A DNA stretch of 64,000 nucleotides from Ctena decussata. Taxonomy: Eukaryota; Mollusca; Bivalvia; Lucinida; Lucinidae. How positions within the stretch are numbered: position 1 is the first letter of the stretch; the number at the start of each line of letters is the position of its first letter. The position numbers and the translations under genes are program-made. Under the pieces are notes generated by a model. It was not told where the DNA came from. It saw only the letters and a program-made list of their open reading frames with translations, and made no database searches. Below are positions 56,514 through 64,000 of this stretch, in pieces. The DNA is taken from the NCBI GenBank assembly GCA_963989385.1, contig OZ022509.1:55409431-55473430 (forward strand). The letters are read 5' to 3'.

Positions 56514-58932
56514 TTTAGGCGTCCGGTTTTTCCGTCCGTCATTCCGTCCGTCAGTCCGTTCACATTTACGTCAACCCTGGCGTTAAATATTAATTTCTCC
56601 AAAACCACTGCACCCATGGTTCTCAAATTTCATATGGAGCATGACCAGACTGCAAGACCTCAGAATGATAAAAATCAGCCAGGTCGAGAATCCAAGATGG
56701 CCGCCATTGCAACAAATTTCGGTTCACATTAATTTTACGTTAACCCTGGCGTTAAATTCTATTAAATTAAAAACCACTGTACCCATTGTTCTTAAATTTT
56801 ACATGGAGCATGACCAGACTGCAAGACCTCAGAATGATAAAAATCAGCCAGGTCGAGAATCCAAGATGGCCGCCATTGCAACAAATTTCTGTTCACATTA
56901 ATTTTATGTTAACTCTGGCGTTAAATTCTATTTAATTAATAACCACTGCACCTATTGTTCTCAAATTCCATATGGAGCATGACCAGACTGCAATACTTCA
57001 GAATGGTAAAATTCAGCCAGGTCAAGAATCCAAGATGGCCGCCATTGCAACAAAAAAGCGCTCACATTTACGTTAACCCTGGCGTTAAGGTTCTCCAAAA
57101 CCACTGTACCCATGGTTCTTAAATTTTATATGGAGCATGACCAGACTGCAATGCTTCCGAAAGATCAAAATCAGCCAGGTCGAGAATCCAAGATGTTTGC
57201 AACTGCAACAAAAAACAGTTTCTCCAAAACCATTGCACCCATAGTTTTCCAATTTCATATAAAGGTAAAATTCAGCCAGGTCGAGAATCCAAGATGGCTG
57301 CCTTTACTAATCAAAGGGCTCTTAAGCCCTGAAATGACAGATTCAAAAGATGAAATGCTCAATCTAAAAAAGTAACTCATCGGCCAGCATGAACGACTGT
57401 CTTATCAGAGTCTCCCTTATTCTTATTTGTGGACTTTGCATCTTGAAGACAATACCTCACCAGTTTCTGGTCCATACCTGTATCCTCTGCATCTAGAAAG
57501 CTTGATTTTGATTAGAATGGTGATGTCTCTCTTATCGGTTAAGAAATGAAGCAGACAGCATTGTGGGACGATATATACGGTTTTGCCATTATTCGCTGTT
57601 CTATCAAAAGTTATCGATTAAGTAACTCATTCGGTCAAAGGTCAAATAATGGTGCCATTCTGATTAAGAAACGGTAAAGGTGTTGGTTGAACTTTGTAAA
57701 TTCGAGTTTTCAGTGAGAATAGTGAATAACTGCAAAAGAGTCTACTAGTTTTGATTTCCAATATTTGATTTTGATTTTTCTTCAGAATTTCCTGAAAGCC
57801 AGCAGTGTATGACCTGACTAGAATGGTGATGTCTCTCTTATCGGTTAAGAAATGAAGCAGACAGCATTGTGGGACGATATATACGGTTTTGCCATTATTC
57901 GCTGTTCTATCAAAAGTTATCGATTAAGTAACTCATTCGGTCAAAGGTCAAATAATGGTGCCATTCTGATTAAGAAACTGTAAAGGTGTTGGTTGAACTT
58001 TGTAAATTCGAGTTTTCAGTGAGAATAGTGAATAACTGCAAAAGAGTCTACTAGTTTTGATTTCCAATATTTGATTTTGATTTTTCTTCAGAATTTCCTG
58101 AAAGCCAGCAGTGTATGACCTGACTAGACGCTGTTTTCTGTGACGTCTGATCTTGGGATACACGAATTCCTCAACACTTCTTCTATTTGACGATATGCGT
58201 AAATGTTATGAGTGCTTTTAGCCCACTGCGCACAAGTTCAATTACCGTAATGACCCGAAATGCTGAAACAGTCGGTGTAGACCCAGATCTGAGCAGGGTG
58301 TTTTAGCCTACTCCGCACAAGTTCAGTTACCGTAATTAACCAAAATGCTGGAATAGCCGACGAAGACCTAGTTTTAGCCTACTGCGCACAAGTTCAGTTA
58401 CCGTAACGACAAAGAATGATGGAACAGCCGGTGTAGACCCATATCCCAGCAGACTGTGCATTTGTACATTGCTTTGGCAATATATCAGTGTAGACCTTGA
58501 AGGATCAGTCTGAAAGACAGCGGAGATCCAGATCAGGTTTCACGAAATGTAAACTCTAGAAGGCATTACAGTTTATCCTCTGTTGAATATTGTCTTTAGC
58601 GTATATTGAACACAGGGTAGTATATACGGCATTCAGTGTTATCAATAACTGGCGTAGTAATATACACAAATTCATGCCGTACTATATTTCAATGCGGATG
58701 TACTTGTATACTTGGAGGTGAAAGCCAGTTCCAATATTTGGTCTACGACAGCTAGAAATGACAGATAGAATCTGTCATTAAAAATGGCAAAAACAACAAA
58801 ATTAGCTTCTATTTCAGAACCACTTGGTATATTTGGTTGAAATATTGCATGGAACATCAGTGGGCCATGACCTCTGCTACTGTGGAAGTGCAATGCAGGT
58901 GCGACATAGCATTCCGCGGAATTCTTGTCTTC
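56514..58932 (+). mobile_element. composite element of the 'aggcgtccg...ccgcggaattcttgt' family
   Basis: Left part has 'aggcgtccggttttt' and TCCG repeats; the right end GGTGCGACATAGCATTCCGC... matches the terminus at 21168. It holds about four 168-bp units (landmark 'ctggcgtta' at 56579, 56747, 56916 and 57081) with CCAAGATGGCCGCC, the 306-bp doubling listed separately, three 71-85-bp units (58216-58455, 'cgcacaagttca.ttaccgtaa'), and a piece of E5-like core near 58780. The mixture suggests nested or fused elements. Confidence 0.6.
57515..58126 (+). repeat. 306-bp tandem duplication, nearly identical
   Basis: 57515-57820 and 57821-58126 differ at one base that I can see (aaacggtaaa versus aaactgtaaa, near 57672/57978). 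Very recent, or an assembly effect. Confidence 0.9.
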
Positions 58933-59101
58933 GACTCTTTTCTTATTTCTGTGTGGCTTCCTACTGTTCTCAATCTTACTGACCTTGCTCTTCAGCTGAT
59001 ACTGTGGTGTACTGTCCCCAGGTTGGTATTCATCAGCTGTCACATATGTCTAGTTCTTGTCCAATCTCTCCAATATGAACATTTCAAAAATCTTGCGGGC
59101 A
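58933..59101 (-). pseudogene. upstream part of a coding fragment split by an element
   Basis: After an acceptor-like 'gaattcaag' the minus strand reads DAARKIFEMFILERLDKN, a TAG, then in the same frame TYVTADEYQPGDSTPQYQLK and IENSRKPHRNKKRVED up to the element end at 58932. Basic C-terminal part. It probably belonged with the fragment at 56311-56513. The in-frame stop suggests decay. Family unknown. Confidence 0.4.
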
Positions 59102-59149
59102 GCATCACCTTGAATTCCCGCTTAACTACGAATATACTTAAGTCCTTTT

Positions 59150-59418
59150 GATTGATTGATTTATTGCTTAACGTCCACGGTAAACATCTATGGTCATGTC
59201 GGGACGGTCAGTTAACCTAACCACTCTATTCCTGGGCAGGCTTAGAGCTCCTCAGCAGTTAACCAGTACTAAGTGCACATCCTTTCGCCAGTAACTGACA
59301 ACTGCCCTTCTTGAATCAGCGGAAGGAGAAACGAAAGTATGTGGCCAGACCAGGTTTCGAACCCAGGACCTCTGACTTATGAGTCAGGTGCCCTACCGAT
59401 TGCGCTACGCGGCCCGGC
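59150..59418 (-). mobile_element. complete tRNA-Met-like SINE with 13-bp target duplication
   Basis: Exact CTTAAGTCCTTTT at 59137-59149 and 59419-59431. The minus-sense head folds like a tRNA: 'ctgactCATaagtcag' anticodon arm with CAT, and T-arm 'ctgggttcgaaacctgg'. The body is shared with 5106-5400, with an (aatc)n tail. The well-kept head and flanks indicate a young copy. No mature tRNA gene is claimed, since the head is fused to a SINE body. Confidence 0.93.
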
Positions 59419-59521
59419 CTTAAGTCCTTTTACTTGCATGCATGGGGTATAGTCCTCCTAGCATAGATTTGATCACATGTTTGACACATATTAATTACAC
59501 CAGAACATACAAGCATTGCCA

Positions 59522-60478
59522 TCAATGCGTCTCGGATGGCGCAGATGTTTTCATTGAATCGAAAAGTTGCCCTTTAAAGAGATTATCTTCCATTTGTTGT
59601 AGGTAAAATGACACTGACTGGTAAGATATCTTCGTGCTCTTGAATAGCAAATTCTGCCTTCCGCTGTGCAACATCCCGCGAAGGTTACTGTTGTAACTCT
59701 GCACCTGTTTAAGAAGGACCTCCAGCGTATCTTTGGTAAGCTCCTTCTGACTAAAGGGCGGCGGGTTAAGGCACTCCAGGAAGAATGCAAAAGAGCACAG
59801 GTAGCTAGCTCCTAGAAGTACCGGGTTTCTTTTGCAACCATTCATAGTCCACGCACTCCAGGATTCCTTCGCTAGTGATATCCTTCAGCTGAAGGTGCTG
59901 ATCTTCTGACTCCTGGGGAGTTAAACTTACAATGATTCCGATCCATGCTGTTTGGCACTCTTTTTGGGTGTTCTTTTGCCTCTCATGGTAGGCAGACATT
60001 TATTAAATTCATTTGTTATGGCAACACCACAGATGGTCTTCATCTGTCGCTCCATAGTCACCTCCTTTGGTTCTACAAGGTCCAGTTGTTCGTCGACCGA
60101 CAGCTTCTTCGTTTCCTGTCTCAGTGTGTGTAGTTGTACAGTTTTCCTTTTTATGCTGTGCGTATTGAACAGATGCTGAGCCAAATGGTGGACTACTTTG
60201 CTACATTCAGGGCACGTAGTAACCCGTTTTCGACCATCGGTAAGTGACTTTTGGATTCTGCCAAAACTGGTTTTAATAAGTTTGGTTTGCCGGATGAAAG
60301 GATCCTGGCGGTTGAGATGCACTCCAGGTGCGTCAACACACCTCTTTGACCTCGATTTCGGTGTAGACGGGTGGCTGTGTGGACCCGGCACAGTCAATCG
60401 GCTAGTCGTGTCAGCTCTAGGATCTTTTGCTTTCTCTTCCTTTCTTTTGTATCGTTCTGATACCGACCGTGTGCCCAT
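59522..60478 (-). pseudogene. tyrosine-recombinase-type (Crypton-like?) protein relic
   Basis: Three minus-strand frames follow one another. 60478-59927 has a basic N-terminus and a C2H2-like CPECSKVVHHLAQHLFNTH (C-x2-C-x9-H-x4-H), then charged helices (QETKKLSVDEQLDLVEPKEV). 59999-59805 has ILECVDYEWLQKKPGTSRS. 59845-59522 has SYLCSFAFFLECLNPPPFSQ and following helices. 'PGT.RSYL.S...F..FL' is the pattern of the SAM-like core-binding domain of tyrosine recombinases, as found in Crypton and related metazoan genes. The catalytic domain (R..HxxR..Y) is not in the window. A shift near 59930 and a doubled 'agct' near 59815 break the frame. Confidence 0.4.
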
Positions 60479-60499
60479 TTGTCTTTATTCCTTGACCTT

Positions 60500-60674
60500 C
60501 CATTCCTAGAAGCGGCGGCTTAACGGGTCAATCGTGCGGCATTTCAGTTGTGCGAGTATATCGTCTGTGTATCTCTAGCACTTGTGAGCAGGATATCCGC
60601 TCCGTTAAAGTGTTCCCTTGTTGGGCTCCAAGGCGGGTGGGGAGCACGGAGGATGAAAACTTCTAAATATAATC
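60500..60674 (+). promoter_or_regulatory. 5' leader of LINE copy 2
   Basis: GC-rich leader ending 'gggtggggagcacggaggatg' plus a short AT stretch before the ORF1 ATG at 60675. The exact 5' end was not determined. Jockey/I-type LINEs usually carry an internal promoter here; none is proven. Confidence 0.4.
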
Positions 60675-62044
60675 ATGGGGTTGAACAAACGGAAAAAATC
60701 GAATCAATCCTCACTTTCTTCGTCAGAAGCTGAATGCTCAGACAATGAACAGGATAATTACCAATTACCTCAAACAGCTCCAACATTTCCGCGCTTCATC
60801 ATCATAGAATCCTCCGATCAAAATGCCAGCATTACTTCACTTTCTCCATTCGTTATTCAAAAAGTTTTACAAAGTATTGCTGGAGAACCAAAAAGTATCA
60901 AAAAATTAACGAGATCAAATCAATTATTAATAGAAGTTACTAAAAAAGCACATGCAGAAAATCTCCTTAGGACACAAAATTTTCACAACCTAAATGTTCG
61001 TGTCTTTCCTCATAGTTCGCTGAATTCCTCAAGAGGTGTAATCCGTTGCCCCGACTTGAGGGGTTGCAGCGAGCAAGAAATCTTGGATGAGATGAAGTCT
61101 CAAGGAGTAACTGCAGTGAAACGCTTTAGAGTGAAAAGAGATGGTCAACTGAAAGATACAAATACATTTGTTTTTACGTTTAATACACCAAATTTACCCT
61201 CAACAATCAAAATTGCATTCCTTCGAGTTAATGTTGAGATTTACATACCAAATCCGCTTCGCTGCTTCAATTGCCAGCAATACGGTCATCATGAAAATAG
61301 GTGTAAAAGCCATCCTGTCTGTTCAAAATGTGGCGAACCGGCAACACACCATGAGAGTCAATGTAAAAATCCAACTGTGGTGAAGACCACGATGCTAACT
61401 CAAAGGAGTGTAAAATTTGGCACAAAGAAAAGGAAATTCTCAGAGTAAAATTCACACGTAATGTCTCTTTTCCTGAAGCGCGGAAAATCGTTGAATCACC
61501 AGCTCCTGTTCCAGGGTCTAGCTATGCCAGTGTTATTAAACCCACCGTTAAGCACGTGTCCTTGGTTGATGCCACTACACAAACAGATCCTGTTACTATC
61601 CTCGAATCGAAGGAAAGTAACGAAAAACAATCGTCTGACCTAAACATTACAAAAACGACACAGACAGCTATACCTACAGTGAATGAAAAGACGAAAACAG
61701 CATCCTCTCTTGCTCAGGGTAACCAGGCATCGACAGAAGAGCCAGTCCTGAAAAAGGCTACCCTGGAGATGATGCGTAAGGACTGGCAGAAACAGCAAAG
61801 GAGAGAGCGTCAGCTAAATAATAAACCGCCCTCTCCGAAAACTAGTACATCAAATGGTAAAGAGAAGTCAACAAAGAAGAAAACTAATTCAGACAGGCAA
61901 CCCAAAGGGTCTAAAGATGAGATTCAGCTTCATAATAAATATGCTTTAAGTGACGAGAGTGAAATGGAGTTTGTTGACACTCTAGAACAATCTCACACTA
62001 GTGATACTGTTTCTTGGTCACCAATTCTTCCTCCATCTCCATAG
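60675..62044 (+). pseudogene. LINE ORF1, copy 2, one frame break
   Basis: First frame 60675-61448: Ser/Asn-rich start (MGLNKRKKSNQSSLSSSEAE), an RRM-like region (FPRFIIIESSDQNASI, TRSNQLLIEVTKKAHAENLL), then KRFRVKRDGQLKDTNTFVF, YIPNPLRCFNCQQYGHHENR with CCHC, and CSKCGEPATHHESQC. The third Cys/His cluster (NCGEDHDANSKECKIW) continues in another frame from about 61373, with WHKEKEILRVKFTRN, VSLVDATTQTDPV, and a Lys-rich tail ending SWSPILPPSP at TAG 62044. ORF1 is an RNA-binding gag-like protein. The single shift is the only damage seen. Confidence 0.88.
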
Positions 62045-62090
62045 TCTCCAGTCTTACATAAAGATCTTTATCTCCAGTCTATAAATAAAA

Positions 62091-64000
62091 ATGGAATTTA
62101 AAAGTAAGATAATACAATGGAATTGTCGAGGTCTTAAACCAAATTACAATGAAATTTTATTACTTTTAACTCTGATAAGACCATCAGTTTTTTGTCTTCA
62201 AGAAACTTTTTTAAAGCCTGATGATAATGTAACTTTCAAAGGTTACAACTTGTATAATTATATTCATACTGACGGTCATAGACCGTCCGGTGGCAGTTCT
62301 ATTTTAATTCATACATCATGTCCACAACGAGAAATAAAACTTACAACAGCTCTGCAGGCTGTTGCTGTTTCAGTCTCTTTAGATAAAGAGATAACTGTTT
62401 GTTCTGTCTATATACCTCCTAATTTCAAGTTACAGTCTCAGCAGCTAGACTCTTTACTGCAACAACTGCCTTCACCTTACTTATTAGTAGGTGACTTTAA
62501 TGGTCACAATATGCTCTGGGGTTGTGATAAGAATAATACTAGAGGCGAAATCATTGAAAATTTCTTTACAAATAATGATCTTTGTCTAATGAATGATAAG
62601 TCTCATACTTACCTTCATCCTGCAACTGGAAGTTTCTCTTCTTTAGATCTTTCTTTTTGCCATCCATCTCTTCTACTCGACTTCGACTGGTCTGTTTGTG
62701 ACGATCAGCATGGAAGTGATCATTTTCCTATCGTGATTGAAAGTGTAAATTCTTCAGTCGAAGATCATAATCCCAAATGGAAATTAAACAAAGCTGACTG
62801 GGAACAGTTTCATTCGTTGTGTAATCAGTTTTTAAACATTGAAAAGTTTGATAATTCCACTGATCTTGTTGCTGATTTTACTTCTTCTCTCACAGAAATA
62901 TCTAATGCATGTATTCCAAAGACCTCGACAAACCCAAAGAAAAGCAATCCGTGGTACAATGACGACTGTAAGAAAGCTATTAGACAAAGAAAACATGCTT
63001 TATCAAAGTTCTGCAAATATCCAACTAAAGAAAATCTAAATAACGTGAAAAATCAAAGAGCCAAAGCCCGCCGCACTATAAGGTCCTCTAACGAAATACA
63101 TGGAAATCATATGTGTCAAAACTGAGTTATAAAACACCGATTACAAAAGTTTGGAAAATGGTTCGAAAAATATCCGGAAAATCGAAATCACCAAGTTATA
63201 CACATTTAAACACCTGTAGAGAAACGAAAGCAACCAATAAAGAGGATATCGCAAATACATTTGGAGAAACCTTTTTGAAAAATTCATCATCCCGAAATTA
63301 TTTAGAAAAATTCAAAATGACCAGAATACATCAAGAAAAGAATAAAATTAACTTTAAGTCTTCGAATAACGAAGAATATAACAGCCACTTTAATTTATTA
63401 GAGCTTAAAGAAGCGATTAACAAATCTCATGACACTGCTACAGGACCAGATGAAATACATTATCAGATGCTGAAACATCTACCTGAAAACGCTCTTTTAA
63501 CACTTTTACACATATTTAACGACATTTGGACAACCGGGGTATTTCCAGAGAGCTGGCGCTTGGCTACTGTAATACCGATTCCTAAACCAAGTAAAGATCA
63601 TGCAGAACCAACAAATTACAGACCGATAGCTTTAACAAGTTGTCTTTGCAAAACGTTGGAGAGAATGATCAACAAAAGACTCGTTTGGTACTTAGAATCG
63701 AATGATCTAATATCACCAATTCAGTCGGGTTTCCGATCTGAACGCAGTACTAACGATCATTTAATCAGACTGGAAACTTTTATTCGAGATGCATTTGTAA
63801 ATAGAGAACATGTCGTTGCTGTGTTTTTTGACTTGGAAAAGGCGTATGATACCACCTGGCGATATGGCATATTGAAAGACTTGCATGATTTAGGTCTTAA
63901 GGGTAGATTGCCTGTTTTTATTCAAAGCTTCCTTGAAGATCGAACTATGCAAGTTCGTGTAGGCTCTACTTTATCTGATCTGTATGATCAAGAGCAAGGT
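62091..64000 (+). pseudogene. LINE ORF2: APE endonuclease plus reverse transcriptase, runs off the window
   Basis: Start ATG at 62091. Endonuclease motifs: QWNCRG (Asn 11), CLQETFLK (Glu 38), GGSSILIH, LVGDFNGHNMLWG (Asp), SLDLSFCHP, GSDHFPIV (Asp-His). A single-base shift near 63098 moves the frame; from 63101 it stays open to the window end: KVWKMVRKI, ATGPDEIHYQMLKHLP, PIPKPSKDHAEPTNYRPIAL, QSGFRSERSTNDHLIR, and RT motif A VVAVFFDLEKAYD. The YADD motif C would lie beyond 64000. The RT pattern is Jockey/I (Nimb-like) type. Same family as the truncated copy at 14536-16917. Confidence 0.9.

Noticed and set aside
59332..59418. A tRNA-Met gene
   Set aside because: The tRNA-like head is fused to a SINE body, its acceptor stem does not pair well, and it lies within target duplications; it is a SINE head.

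Overview
This is a stretch of animal nuclear DNA with almost no intact host gene. The tRNA-derived SINEs, the many short elements that end in hairpins of the TAGCTCACCTGAG type with tandem-repeat cores, the Ty3/gypsy and Jockey/I-type retroelements and the spliced gene fragments together suggest a marine bivalve mollusc. That is an inference from repeat style; no single marker proves it.

0-7.5 kb: a two-exon 3' gene end of unknown function (PC4-like at best), then on the minus strand a spliced DDE transposase-like gene (Kolobok-type, six recognisable exons between 4450 and 2053, apparently broken) and a decayed BIR (IAP repeat) domain. SINE copies and a poly-C tract follow. 7.5-21 kb: a broken Ty3/gypsy element on the plus strand (gag, protease, RT, RNase H) carries a tandem-repeat element inside gag and is cut at its 3' side by a 5'-truncated LINE. 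A second gypsy integrase relic on the minus strand is cut by another tandem-repeat element. 21-29 kb: more such elements, a cluster of a SINE-like repeat, a 1.15 kb inverted-repeat transposon with a TA target duplication, a helicase-like exon and a SINE with a perfect 12 bp target duplication.

29.4-49.4 kb: a roughly 0.7 kb unit is repeated about 16 times. Each unit carries, on the minus strand, what looks like the same 143-nt exon with a strong acceptor and donor. Four tandem-repeat elements and one TA-flanked transposon have since jumped into the array. 49.4-64 kb: further elements split two coding fragments, a SINE with a perfect 13 bp target duplication follows, then a broken tyrosine-recombinase-like gene (minus strand) and a nearly complete LINE whose reverse transcriptase runs off the window end.

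The dominant theme is a set of non-autonomous element families that share an end design (hairpin terminus, adjacent TCCG-type microsatellite, opposite end CCTCTTGTT) but carry different tandem cores with periods near 145, 166-168, 178, 320 and 450 bp. Insertions into repeated or coding sequence can be compared with empty sites and show no target duplication, which fits rolling-circle (Helitron/Helentron-like) movement. Several cores repeat motifs that match known transcription-factor sites (DR2 nuclear-receptor elements, TCAAGGTCA palindromes, RFX X-boxes).
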